A stretch of DNA of 64,000 nucleotides, taken from contig CALZFC010000005.1 in NCBI GenBank assembly GCA_945643635.1, forward strand, positions 2,405,001 through 2,469,000, given 5' to 3'. This DNA comes from Allodiplogaster sudhausi. Taxonomy: Eukaryota; Nematoda; Chromadorea; Rhabditida; Diplogasteridae. The notes below the pieces were generated by a model that worked only from the letters and a program-made list of their open reading frames with translations, did no database searches and was not told the DNA's origin. This document shows positions 1-11,771 of the stretch, in pieces; position 1 is the stretch's first letter; every line of letters starts with the position of its first letter. The position numbers and the translations under genes were made by a program.

Positions 1-149
1 AGTATGGTAAGGGATGCGAAGGAAATGAAGCGAACATTTTTCATACCGTATTCAAAGAACTGAGCAAGTTGTATGGTCATCTCGTTCGGGAATATTAGCG
101 TGCTTACTATGCATAAATTTTTTCTCCAAAACACTGCTCATATACTAAC

Positions 150-3032
150 CGTCACGTCGCGCCCTTCGACTGCCACATAGTACGTCTGCTTGGCGGCACC
201 GTACGTGAAGATCACCGGCTGTGTGATTCCAGCTTCCTTTAGCCGCATCATGGCTCCGCCTGCTGTGTGTTCAGGCTACAAAAAATGAAGCATTCTTTTA
301 TTGTTATGTTACTGGAAAGGCAATAAAGAAGAAAAGAATGGAAAACACGGAAACGAAATAAAAATGAGTGGATTGGCTACATAGCCTTTAAGCAGTGAAA
401 TATCTTTTTTCTTTTACGAATTAAGAGCATACCGGGAAGGACGTGACGATGTTAACCGATCTGCCGAGATCCTTGTTCTTGTTCTTCGGGAAGCACGCGA
501 GCAAGTTTAGCAGACCATCAAGACTGGCGTGAGCTATAACTGGATTGATAATATGTGAATAATTTGAAAAGAAAAAAATATAAAAAAGTAAAGTGAGGGA
601 AAAAGTATTCTTTTGGTGAACCTCTAACCTCCGAGATGAGCCGGAATGTAGTTCGCCTTCTTAACCTCGTCCTGCTTCTCCACGGAAAGGAGTCGTCTAG
701 CCAAGCACTCGATCTTGGGCAGTGCAAGTGAAGTCCACCGCCTCGCGAGCTCATCACTCGTGACACCTTGAGCTGCGCAGAAGTCAGCCAGAATCTGAAC
801 AGAAATATGTTTCATAATTAATTGAGAAAAGGGATGCGACAAGGAATGAACTACTTTTATTGAAGATTTCAAAAATGTCGCATAATCAGGCGATAAAAAA
901 TACTAACAACTTCTCCCTTGCCCAGGATGTTGTACCTCTCGAATGATATCGGCGCAGGGTTGACTCGGCAGAACGACATCCGCGAATCTCTAAAGGAAGT
1001 GGATACTTGGTAATGCAGAAAGAGTAGCTACTACAAAGATATAATGTCGGTACTGGCTTCACAAACAACTTGAAGTGAAGTAAAAGAAAATAAAAGAGAT
1101 GTAGTAACCTCGTTCGCCGAAGAACTTCTAGATGTTCTGCAGAATGCACGGGGAGTGAGTTGACCTTCTGTGAAGGAGTAAAGTTAGAAACATCTTTAGA
1201 ATCAAATAAACCGTACTTTGGTCATAATAATATGAAAGTGGTACAAGTATAAAAATGTGAGAATTTTAACAACATTGAAACGTACATGGAGATCTTGTGC
1301 TGTCTCCGGCTCGCACTGGAATCCGACCATCTTGGTGTGCTTGGTGTAAGGCCTTGGCTGGTAGAAACCGTCATGTTTCAGTCGCTGTTGAGTCTGTCGC
1401 AGGTGGACCTCCAGGCACGCCCGATTCGTTCCAACGAATGTATTCTGAAGAAAAATTTTACGAACAGTATTTTTCGAAATCCTGTTCCTAATAAAATAAA
1501 TAATATGGATTCAATAAAAAGAAATACTATATAAAAAGGAATCCAAACCGCATTCACGGTCGGGTACTCCGAGAAGAGGTTGTGGACGAAGGATCGAGTC
1601 TCGTGAAGGGCCGGGGCGAACTGCCTACAAATGAATCGGTTTTGTCTTCGACAATCTTAGAAAATAGGTTTAAAAAAATTTAAATTTGTAATAAAATGTG
1701 CAAAAAAAGATATCATTTAAGGAAGAATGCCATTGTATACTGTTCAATTGGCTGACTTGTTGCTGTACGCGAGGAGGTAGTTGGTTATCTTTCTTTTCAC
1801 GTAGCAGCGATCCGTGTTCACTTCGCACAGCATGTAAGACTCGTCGTTCTCCAGCTTCTCCAGAATAGCTCTACCGCGCACATCCATGAGCACATCACGG
1901 AGCTTCGTGTTCGCCAGCTTCTCGTTCAATGGAAATTCTACTGAAACTGAAATGCAATTTTAGTATTTCATGGTGCCGTATTTAAAGACATGTAAAAGTG
2001 AACTCTTTTTGAACAATTGATCAATTAAACTAGATGATACTAAAAAGATTCACATTATGAAAGAAGCTATGAGCAAGAATCAAGTACCTGGGCTTCGTGA
2101 GGGTGTCCTCGGTGGTTGATTGAGCTGGCTCGGCTCGTTGGCGACTCGTGGCTTCGGCGGGGACAAGTCACTTTCTACAACATCCAGAAATTTTTAAATT
2201 AAATGATAGCAAAAATACCGTCAGGTTTAATTTCCATATCAAGTGTTTATGACTATTTGCTATAACAAATTTAATTACAAACCTTTATCGCCTTAGTAGA
2301 TACTGTCTTGACGCTTCGCATCCAGGCCGGAGTCCCTGCATCTAGACGGCCTTCATCAGGAGAGGAGACTTCTTCGACTGAAAAAAATTGTAGTTTCGAC
2401 GTATAAGTTTACTATACTCAACATCACTTAATCTGTCTATTACAGAAAATAATGATAGATAAATAAATATAAACAAGTCAGCAAAATAAGTAACCTTTCG
2501 CACGCTTAGCGGGGATGCCCTGTGGATCGTAGTCATCGAAGAGATCTGGATGGGCGGAGCTCGTCTTCACCACAACTTAAAATTGAAAGAAGACGACTAA
2601 GAAATAAGTTGTATTGTGATATTATGCCAATTAAATACAAATTTTCAACAATTCACAACCTTCATTCAGGACGAAGCCGGGAGATTCCCCTTGGGACTTT
2701 CCTGGCACGCAACTGGCGTTCTATAGATGAAAGAAAATATGCCATACTTTGAGTGTTTTGTTAAAACAAACAAACATTTGTATGTATGCATAAGAAAACA
2801 AACCTGTAATGACCGTGTCATGAACGCAGTGTAGTGATTGGTGTGTATGAGACCACCAATCGCTCTAATCGGGTCGAACAAAGTGTCCATGTAGAGATCG
2901 ACGTTGTCGAAACCGAGTGGGGCAGAGACAGACAAAGCATGGCTGCGGAGATCGAGAAGCGCAACCGCCACGTCCTCCCGTGCGGCTACCTCAAGGTCCT
3001 CGACCACAATGTCAAGGTGAGATGAAGCTACA
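150..3032 (-). CDS. Uncharacterised multi-exon nematode protein, family A copy A1 (3' end outside window)
   Basis: I do not recognise the family. The minus-strand exons I could join with consistent phase are about 2804-3032, 2660-2720, 2495-2575, 2283-2377, 2088-2174, 1757-1951, 1549-1624, 1286-1444, 1109-1167, 908-989, 629-794, 433-539 and 150-275. The last of these ends at a GT donor, so more exons lie beyond base 1. No signal peptide or membrane segment is visible. An acidic/proline-rich N-terminal part (for example VESDLSPPKPRVANE) leads into a folded-looking region with motifs such as TNRACLEVHLRQTQQRL and ARRWTSLALPKIECLARRLL. The 433-539 and 150-275 exons match exons of the copy A2 at the palindrome centre (EHTAGGAM versus EHTVSGVM; AGITQPV versus SGITQPV), which shows a paralogous family. 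The true start is unknown; the most 5' exon lacks an ATG. Confidence 0.7.
2939..3016 (+). other. Possible small plus-strand coding exon, antisense to A1
   Basis: An ATG at 2939 opens 26 codons ending in AAG followed by a good donor (GTGAGA at 3017). Third codon positions are nearly all G or C, unlike the minus-strand reading. The acceptor at 3225 downstream does not continue it in the ubiquitin frame. It may be a real first exon, or the antisense of the A1 exon; both cannot be coding in the usual way. Confidence 0.3.
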
Positions 3033-3262
3033 GCTGTTAACGGATATCTTTTTTTTATTTTTTATTTCTCACTGCTCCGTTTACTCCTAGCGGAATCACG
3101 TCCCGCCTTCTTTGTTTTGTCGTCTAACTTATTGCTACTTAGACTTAATTTTTTTTGCGTTTCGTCAAACCCCCTTCCGTTATTTAAAGAAAACCTGCAC
3201 ACGTGTAATTTGTTCTTCTTTGCAGTTTTCGTGCTCACTGTTTGTTACTGCGAAGCAACGCC

Positions 3263-3745
3263 ATGCAGATCTTCGTGAAGACGCTGGCCTTCAAGACCAT
3301 CACTCTGGATGTGGAGGCGGCTGACACCATCGACAACGTCAAGGCCAAGATCCAGGACAAGGAGGGCATCCCACCCGACCAGCAGCGCCTGATCTTCGCT
3401 GGTTGGTTTACGTGCTAATAAACTGCTTAAAAAAGATGTTCAATTTTAGTATTATAATCTATGTTTAAATGTTATTGATTGACTCCTTACAGGCAAGCAG
3501 CTCGAGGATGGCCGCACTCTCGAGGACTACAACATCCAGAAGGAATCGAGCCTCCCCCTCGTTCTGCGTCTTCGCGGTGGGATGCAGATCTTCGTGAAGA
3601 CGCTGACCGGCAAGACCATCACTCTGGAGGTTGATGCAGCTGACACCATCGAGAACGTTAAGGCCAAGATCCAAGACAAGGAGGGAATCCCACCCACTCA
3701 AAGGAAGCTACAGCTGCGACCTCCACTCCTCCCCCGCCGTCACCT

Positions 3746-3782
<37 letters not shown>

Positions 3783-3866
3783 CATTATGTTGTGGCCCAT
3801 ATTGCACGTCTTTATTGTAGATCTATTGCGATAAACTTTGCTATTAGTAAATGGAAATGTTGTTAA
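3263..3866 (+). CDS. Divergent, truncated polyubiquitin-like gene
   Basis: Two exons (3263-3401 and 3493-3866) join in frame to give one complete 76-residue ubiquitin unit ending LRLRGG and a second unit that begins [17 protein letters not shown]. The second unit loses similarity after the IPP motif (IPPT instead of IPPDQQ) and runs into a CT microsatellite and a stop. The first unit is unusual for such a conserved protein: TLAFKT replaces TLTGKT, RTLEDY replaces RTLSDY, and SLPLV replaces TLHLV, so His68 of the hydrophobic patch is Pro. Lys48 and the C-terminal GG are kept. An acceptor-like TTTGCAG at 3225 could serve a 5' UTR intron or SL trans-splicing. It is either a decaying polyubiquitin copy or a ubiquitin-like gene; I favour decay. 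Confidence 0.75.
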
Positions 3867-4373
3867 TGCATTTTATCGGTTTCTGAATGGAAAGAAAGAA
3901 AGATGGACGTGCAGGAAAGGGTGGATGTAAGGGAGAGAGCAATGGAAAGCAGCAGGATAGCAGAGAAGGGGGAGGGGGGGGGGGGGGGTGGTAGTAGCGA
4001 GGGCTGCCCGCTGCCAGGGTGGGCTAGCCGGACCGTAATAGTTCGGCCTGACCGAGCTAAAGCAGCATACTATCTAGCTCTCTTTAACTGAGCTATCGAT
4101 AGAAGCATGAGGCTAAATGGAAATGTTGTTAATGCATTTTATCGGTTTCTGAATGGAAAGAAAGAAAGATGGACGTGCAGGAAAGGGTGGATGTAAGGGA
4201 GAGAGCAATGGAAAGCAGCAGGATAGCAGAGAAGGGGGGGGGGGGGTGGTAGTAGCGAGGGCTGCCCGCTGCCAGGGTGGGCTAGCCGGACCGTAATAGT
4301 TCGGCCTGACCGAGCTACAGCAGCATACTATCTAGCTCTCTTTAACTGAGCTATCGATAGAAGCATGAGGCTG
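3850..4373. repeat. 266-bp direct tandem duplication
   Basis: Two nearly identical units, about 3850-4115 and 4116-4373, follow each other directly. Each holds a GA-rich part, a poly-G run of different length in the two copies, and a short GC-rich segment with internal dyads. No coding potential is shared, so this looks like a recent local duplication. Confidence 0.85.
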
Positions 4374-4789
4374 AACAATTTAATTCTGGTGGAAATAGGG
4401 GACAATATAGTTCAGCCTGAAAGCTCAGCCTCGCTATACTATCTGCGCTGTGTGCAATGCTTCTTTTTATTGTATAATCCTGAACAACAGTTGCGGAGAG
4501 AAGGAGAAGCAGCCGAGTGGGAGAAGGAAAAGCACAGGAAATGGAGCGGTTCTCAGCTCTCATCTATGACCACTTCCTCAACAATGTCCAGGTTTTCTTA
4601 AGGAAATAGCTTATATCTTGTCTAGTGTTGATGATTCAGGCAAATTCCCAATGTTAGCTGTGAGAGAGAAAGAAAGAAAGATTTTCTGTTTCAGTTCCTC
4701 TTGTTTTATTTTTTAGAATCGGAGAGAGTATGAACAAAAGGCCGAAGTGCTTAACTTGATTACGGATGCGTCTATGACGGTTATCTAAA
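4374..4789. other. No gene seen
   Basis: Mixed sequence with a short GA run and no ORF with coding character or splice-site support. Confidence 0.4.
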
Positions 4790-6065
4790 TTTCCATCTTT
4801 CTTACAAGGGAACCATCTAAGCATAATCCGACGGATTTTGATCGCATCAGTCCAGATCGATAGTCCAAGTCGGGAAATGATGATAACCATTTTCACTTTT
4901 TCCAAAATGGCCTTTGGCGATTTTATATTGATTTTTAAAAATTTGCATAAATTGAGGTGGTAGGTTGCTGATAACTATATTGCCATTGTCAGTGTCTAGC
5001 TTGTGACTAAAAACAATGGCCTGAGTGGTGCAGTGTTTGCCCGCTCGCTTTCCGTTTTGAAAGTCACAGGTTCGAACCCCATTCGGTTGAAATTTTTGCT
5101 GCAGTTTAGAAATTCAAGTTTGGAGAAGTACACACAAAAAATTATTCCGATGAGAGGTGTCCTTTTCGCCCATGTTTGCGAATCCACAATGACCTAAATA
5201 GTTCGGAAAACAGAAGGAAGTCTTCTTCCATGTCTGGTACCAGGTGGCAACCCTATGCCTATTACGGTACTTCTGGAAATGAGGCCAGAATAAATAAATA
5301 AACTTGTTATTCGCGTTCCTCGCACCAAATAACCCCCCTGTTGTGATTTTGGTTGAACAACTTTTCTCGACATTTTGGGGCAGATGTAACCATAACGGAT
5401 TCGCAACTATGGGCGAAGTAAACACCTTCCAACACCTGATGCCCTTGTAGACAAGAAGAAAGCAATTGTTACACGAATTTTAAGTGTATACGTGCTCTCC
5501 TCTCATCGGAATAATTTTTTTCGTATGTACTTCTCCAAACTTGAATTCCAAAACTGCAGGAGGTCGTTTTGGGTACGGGGAAAACGAATATCAAATCCAT
5601 TTGTTATCATGAGGTCATTTTCACGGTAAGTTATTCAAGGTTAGGGAAGTAAGATGCTCACTTTGCGAGGGTTGTTGAGCGAAGCCAGAGAAAGAAATGA
5701 GTATGATATTCGCTTTCCCCGTGCCGAAAACCTCCCTGGTTTCAGCGAAAATTTTTTTTTCTGAAGTTCGACCTCTGGGCTGGGAATAGTTAGTACCTGT
5801 AGCAAAACATTTCAACCTAATGGGGTTCGAACCTGTGACATTCAAAATTGTAAGCGAGCACGTAGCCCACTGCGCCCCGCAGGCCTATTTAATAGTAAAG
5901 CCACTAAATTCTGCGATTTTATGCAAACTTTAAAAATCAATATAAAATCGCCGGAGGCCATTTAGGAAAAATTGAAAATATTTATCATGATTTCTCGACC
6001 TGGGCTATCGATCTGGACAAGTGCGATCAAAATCCGCCGGGATATGCTTAGATGATTCCCTTGTT
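4790..6065. repeat. Fold-back repeat with tRNA-derived SINE heads
   Basis: Sequence at about 4790-5210 recurs inverted at about 5480-6065; for example, the stretch around 4822-4905 matches the reverse complement of about 5967-6050. Each arm has a tRNA-like head with an A-box-like TGAGTGGTGCAGTG or GGGGCGCAGTGGGC and a B-box GGTTCGAACCCC (about 5019-5095 plus, 5816-5893 minus). This fits two tRNA-derived SINEs in inverted orientation, or one fold-back element. The left end of the large palindrome lies inside it. A further copy of the head is at 28478-28556 in the right arm. Confidence 0.65.
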
Positions 6066-7886
6066 AGCAACAATACTCTTCAGATGTTTAAATCGGAAAA
6101 TACTTTTGCAAAGATTGTCAAATGTTTCGTCATTTATTCCTAGTACAATTAAGGTGTTGGAGAAGTTCGGTCTCCGTTTTCATATCGTTGGCTCGACAAC
6201 GTCTTTTCTGTCTGCCTTCAACTCTGATCTCAATCTTTGCCTCTTTCATCCCACGGATGCGCTGGACGTCGACTTTGCACGGTACGATTTAAGAAAAAGT
6301 TGCATTAAAGGAACCATCCCCTGAATATGCAACGTGTTATGTTTTTGGCGCATGGGGACCAGTCCGTCATCCTGAGATATGCGGCTTTATCTTGCTGGCA
6401 TACCGTAGGAATCTGCGGAGCTCAGTGAACCAATGGCCATTTGATCTTTAGTAGCTGTATTAAGAAGCGTGCTCCTCCAAGAGCATTTCACTTCTCTCTA
6501 GTAGCTGCAAGGTTGTTTCGCTCAATTTTTTAGGGCCATAAAAAACAGGCTAGATTAATTTGCTGCGGCCAAATGGCAGTTTTATAATTATTCTATTTTT
6601 GTTCGATGGATGGTTCCTTAAAGACTTTGATTTTACTTTTGGTTAGATATCTATCCGAGTCTAGTAACAGAACTTTCTTTACAGCTTGATTTGACAATCG
6701 ATCATCTAAGTTATACGTATCCATTTAGGAGGGTTTATCCAGCGCTACTGAAGGTACTGAAGAGTCGCTCCGAAATCACTTCGACGTCACGATCGATTCC
6801 ACATTGAGTTAGTTAAAAGAACATCATTAAGCAGGGTATTCTCTAAATTTGGTTAATAATTGTAGCTTGCATTCATGGCGCGCCTCGCAGATTCCTCGCC
6901 ACAGATTCCTGTCTCATATGGCATCCTGGATGCGCGCTTCAGTCAACTCATGGCGCTTTACGAGGGGTCTCTTTGTTTTTGACTCACTTACTTATGTTCT
7001 TCAAAAAAAAGGCAACTGAGGTACTCATTTCTTGATGTTTAGAGGCGAACATCTATTTAATATCTTTTTACCAGTTAATTTTGAGGTTCATTGAAGATTT
7101 GTGAAATCTTTTATAGAATTGACGATCGCGTCGCTCCTCTTTGTCTCTTCATCAAACACTGGCTTTTGCAGACCACTTTCTATGGGCCTATCCGTATTAA
7201 CAGGTTGACAATGACTATCTTCCTATTCTTCTAATGTTTCAATGCTCTCCGTCAGTTCTTGCGGGAGCCTGTGAAAATAACAACGTCAACATATCAACGT
7301 TGTTAAAAGGACATTTCAAATGATTTCTTATAACAATGGACAATTGACAACGAGAGAGCAATAAGGAAACAGAGCTATGTGGCAAATGAGTAGCTGGCCA
7401 TTATTTGGGGCCGGAAAGATGCCACCTACGAGATTAGACACAGCGTAGCCACAGCGATAGTAGAAAGCATTTTTGTAGAATTTTTGTGCGGGATTTTAAA
7501 ATAATATTCCAGAAGCATTTAAGAATTCACACCTGGCATGATTACGCAAGTTGCACCAAAATCGTTTCAGATTGTTTTATGTACCCGTTCTTTCAAAATT
7601 TCGCACCAAATTTGACAACCTTCATTTCGAAATAATCTTCAGAAATCCCACTAGTCACAATATAGGTTCACCAAACTTCTTTTTTAATTGAACCACACTT
7701 CATGATTTTCGCACTAAATTTGGCAGCTTTGAGCTGCGACAACAATGCGACGTTCACATTCAATGCATATTGGCGTTACTGTGATCCTCCCGTGTTGCAT
7801 CCAGTTGATGGAAAGTCGACATGAAATGAAGAGACAACGGAACTCGTTGATTCGAAAGAGACGAATGGCCAGATCGGGCCGGGGCT
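6066..7886. other. Non-coding outer part of left arm
   Basis: About 1.8 kb of AT-rich sequence without a convincing exon. It is mirrored at about 26574-28305. The longest open frames (for example at 6052-6324) have no splice or codon support in either arm. Confidence 0.5.
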
Positions 7887-9483
7887 TCAGATGAGACTAG
7901 AGCAGCGAGAATGGAAGTGCTGACAGCTCTCCTCGTCCACTGACATCCCCAGAGCACGAGCGAGGGTGTGCAGCTCAAGAAAGAAAAGCTTCTTCTTTCA
8001 TTGCCATGGCATCCCAGATCAGTCACATTAAATAAATAATAAAGGAAATTAGAAGAATAGTTTAGTGCTAACCTTCCACAAACATCGTCCCTTCAGGGTT
8101 CTGTCCAGGACGTAAGCAAGCATTGACAGGTCAATGCTCGTGTCTCCAGCTATCAGGACTTTGCCACTCTGGAGAGACTGCCGACGAGTGGACTGAAGGA
8201 GACGCGCCACTCCGTCCCCTTTGTTCCACACACTTCCCGACGAGTTGCTCATCTAGACTAAATACAAATGATTAAGAATTCACAAGGAAGTCATCTAAGA
8301 ACCTCGTCAGAAAGGCGCTGGAGGGCATCGAGGCCTTCTTCAGAGACTCCGTCATCGTGCACGATTCGACGTCCTCGCAACCACCATTCACGAGCCCACG
8401 AACCACTTAACATGAAAAGCTGATGACTGTAAAAGAACCGCAAAAGAAGAAAGACCTTATCAGATAACTAAAAGACATGCCTGAATATAAGTGGACCATC
8501 GATAGGAAGTGAAGTCAAGTCAAGAATGCCAGGGCCTCGAAGAGGGCCAGCAGTCAAGACGGCGGCGAGGCGAGTGAAAGCAGCGAAGTGAGCCATGCAC
8601 ACTGCACTGTACACTGGCTGAACAAGGAACGGATTACCACGGCCAGGCAAAACTCTTATGAGCTCTCACTTGAACATTTGTTGCATATTGCGAGCAGTAG
8701 TTCTTCATAGTTCCATCCCAATCCGTAATAAATATAGGCTTGTCATCGCCTTCGCTGCTTGAAACAAATCGGTCCAGGAATCTTAATAAGTCAATATGCT
8801 TAGAAATTCTTACAAACAACTATCTTTCTTATTTAATTTCGGTAGACAAAATATCAGCATCGTTAAGCAAATTATAAGGCTAACTTGACAGCTTCGGCTA
8901 CTTCGATGTGGAATTGGGTCGGGCTGACGGGGTGGTACGGAGCAAGAATAGAATCCAGATCCACTGCTCCGAGTACCTCCTCTACAGTTCGTTCAATATC
9001 AGAATCGGCGAGTCTATTCAGAAATTCGACATCCTGAAAGACATATTGGAGGTCACTTAATATGTGAAGACGAATGGAGGGATAAATACGCAATACAAGT
9101 GAAAACTGGTATTCTACCTTGGTTAAGCCGACAATTTCGTCGTTAATATTGACTGAGAAAGACTGGGAAGATGCAGTCATATGGCGTTGCCCATCACTAG
9201 AGGTACGTGAATCTCGAAGAAGAGCTAGTGAGCTTGTTAAATCTCTCAGCTGCAATTATGACAATTTACACGGGTTCGGAAAAAAGTAGATTCTCAGTGA
9301 AATAGAAGCAATTAATCGGCTACCTCGTCCTGGGGAACTCTCCCATCGTTTAGAAGAGAAGAGTAATCGTTTAGAAGAGTGCGTTTGCTCTGCAACTTCT
9401 CCTCTCACCAGGAAAAAGCAGGAAAATATATCCTGAGGTTCTTCTGCTGGTCGGCCATTCATGAAGATGCCACGGCGCGACAA
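7887..9483 (-). CDS. gob-1: GOB-1-like trehalose-6-phosphate phosphatase, internally deleted (left copy)
   Basis: The HAD-family phosphatase GOB-1 removes phosphate from trehalose 6-phosphate and is essential in Caenorhabditis elegans because the substrate is toxic when it accumulates. Here the helical N-terminal region (SVNINDEIVGL, LDSILAPYHP), the nucleophile motif FITDWDGTMKNYCSQYATN, the segment VLTAGPLRGPGILDL and the later motif VLIAGDTSIDLSML are all readable across about seven exons. The exon ending ALQRLSDE is followed after an intron of about 50 bp by NSSGSVWNKGDGV. In family members roughly 90 residues lie between these, so part of the middle of the protein is missing. One intron, after PLIF, starts with GC rather than GT. 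The stop is at 7887; the start is not fixed. Confidence 0.75.
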
Positions 9484-9971
9484 CCCTAAACTTATAAAAT
9501 CTTATCAAAATTAGTTAAAACCTAGGACATCAACAACTATTAAAATTGAAAACAGCATTGTCGAATCTGTCCCAGAGTTCTTGGACTCAACGAGAGAAAA
9601 CCGCAACGCGTGCGCACGCGTCGGTTTTTCAAAAAAATTTCTTTTCGTGTCAGGAGCCCAAGTTTGCGAATCATAAGCGAAACTATCGCCCATGTATAGG
9701 CTCTTATACGCTGTGCTAGAGCAACGAGGGGGTGAGTGCTTGGGTATTTCCGTAGGTGACAGCTGCTGGATATAATTGGGTCTACTTGGGCCGTCTCCAG
9801 AGAAAAGATTCTTCTGGATTTTTCATACATGGTGCAGCGATATACCCCGTGCTCAAATGCCACCTGTGTTATATTCCGGACGTCAAAGAGTCTCCTAGGG
9901 ATCCTTTATCTGAAAAATATGTTGTCGTTGCTATTTTGATACACTCCCTTGCTTTAAGTAGATGATTTCAG

Positions 9972-10123
9972 TTACCTGATGACATCCCTCCTCATCCACT
10001 TCCTCCAGTGCGGAGTCTCTCCACCAGTCTTGCCTTGTCTCTACGAATTGTATCCGGACAAGCTGGCAAACGACAAGATTCTCGAATTGGATCCAATGGC
10101 TCCGTTCGATCCTCCGCTGCCTG
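9972..10123 (+). CDS. Exon resembling the C-terminal region of a poly(A)/poly(U) polymerase (left copy)
   Basis: An exon bounded by TTTCAG and a GTTAGC donor encodes YLMTSLLIHFLQCGVSPPVL followed by PCLYELYPDKL. The pattern of an aliphatic helix, then IHFLQ and PPVLP, is typical of the central/PAP-associated region of Cid1/GLD-2-type nucleotidyltransferases. I could not connect upstream catalytic exons or downstream exons on this strand, so it may be a gene fragment. It lies head to head with the GOB-1-like gene, whose 5' end is about 490 bp away. Confidence 0.5.
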
Positions 10124-10852
10124 GTTAGCTAGGACTGTTCATTGATTCTCTTTTTCTAATCTATTGATTCTTTCACTCTTTCATTTTGCATAATAACTCC
10201 AACTTCTCTTCGTTGTTAACTCTATCGAGGAGTTAGAATGAGCATTGCCAGTGTGTTCATTTTATCCAAAATGTTTGATTAAGCGATGCCAATTTTAGAT
10301 GATGACCACATGCTGAGTAATGTCACTGCATTTAACTTTGTAACTAATTTGGTCAACATAGGTATACATATTTAATGCTCCCCATCGAATGCGTGTACAC
10401 TTACTATGCAACTCTGAATCATATCTCTTTTTTATTGTTCATTTTGTTAGTGATTGGCACCTGGTGAATCTATGATGTTAACCTCTTTTTCAGGAATCAT
10501 TGTAAATTACTGCTCGATTTGAAAAGACTGTTCGAAATAGGGGAGAGAGGAATCCAAATGATGAAACGACAAAGGGATTACGGTGTCGTACACTTTGCGC
10601 TGGAGGAGTGGCTCTCTCTCTATCTGTCTCTCTCTCTCTCTCTCCTCTCTCAATTGACTTCTCTCTATTTTGCTTTGTCCCCTTTTCACTCTTCCTCTCT
10701 GTCTCTCTCGGATTCTACCCTCTTAACACGCATTACTTGCCGGCATCTAACAAAGAAAAAAATTATCATGGATGCGAACTCCACATGAATTGCTTAAAAA
10801 TAGAGTACTCTGAGGTAAAGCTGGGGGCAGCAACTGCCTGCAGTTCCACTGG
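10124..10852. other. Intergenic/intronic sequence with CT repeat (left arm)
   Basis: AT-rich sequence followed by a CT microsatellite near 10610-10710. Reading frames through the repeat are simple Leu-Ser strings. The right-arm equivalent contains an extra segment of about 207 bp at 23410-23616. Confidence 0.5.
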
Positions 10853-10929
10853 TCAGCCGTGGTGCGCTGGATCGGCTGACCAGGAGCCTTGTGAGTGGAC
10901 ATTCACTTCCGTTTCATTTGCAGTGATCT

Positions 10930-11121
10930 TGTTCTCTCCTTCGGCTGAAAGGAGAAAGATTCCACTCGCTAATTTACCTATTGCTATATGATAATTGTAC
11001 TGACGTCCAACAACAGCCGTGACAGTCTGGTTGCCCCTGAGAGTCTTCCGAATGTCTACCGGGCGAAGTGAGTCGGAGGGGCCGGAGTAGATCTCCATGT
11101 GTTGGTTTGCAGCCGCTGCAA
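10930..11121 (-). CDS. Uncharacterised exon pair (left copy)
   Basis: After an acceptor TTTTGCAG the minus strand reads MEIYSGPSDSLRPVDIRKTL and continues to a donor GTACAA. A second exon after TTTCAG reads EGENKITANETEVNVHSQG. I do not recognise the protein. The exons lie downstream of the protease gene on the same strand and could be a separate gene. Confidence 0.4.
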
Positions 11122-11771
11122 AAGTTATCAGCTTTCTCGCTTTCTCTCTCTCTCTCTCTCTCGCTCTCTCTCTCTCTCTCACTCCCTCTCTCGCCGCTCT
11201 CTATTTCCGTCTCTCTATATCTCGTTCTATCAAAATAATGGTTAATTTGATTCAAAGTAGTCTATGCAACTCTTCCGCCTCGAGTCTACTCGCACGTGAT
11301 TATGGAGTCTGTGAATGACACTTGAAGATAAGCTGCCTTTAGAAGATAACGAGATTAGGAGAGCAGTGTTATTGTGAGGATAAATGACAGTCCTCTTTCT
11401 CTCGCAATGTTACATTTTATTTTATTACTTCGAAACTCGTCTCTCTGTTTCTCTCCATCAGCCTCTTCTGTGGTCATCCCATCCTATCATTATCACCTGC
11501 CGAGTGGATGAAAGAGGCGTCGGTGCTGTGGCAATCAAACATAAAAGTAGCATTCAGACTCGTGGCTAGGATTGCTGCTTCATCCAACCATCCAACAAGA
11601 AATTATGTGATGTCAAATGAAAGTCGCCAATATTGTAGGAAAAAATGGGTTCAACATTGGGGCATTAAAAAGACGAGGGCGGAAAGGGATGTGAGTGGAG
11701 AGTAAAGGTGAGATGAAAAGGATCTCTGGGAAGAGAAGAGAGGGCATGGGGAGAACGAAGAATGGAATTCC

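Noticed and set aside
4020..4110. tRNA-like stretch in the 266-bp tandem repeat
   Set aside because: A D-arm-like TAGCTCAGTT is visible on the minus strand but no B-box or acceptor stem could be paired.
5019..5095. Candidate tRNA gene with GGTTCGAACCCC
   Set aside because: The acceptor and anticodon stems do not pair, and the sequence recurs inverted with flanking repeat sequence, so a SINE head is the better reading.
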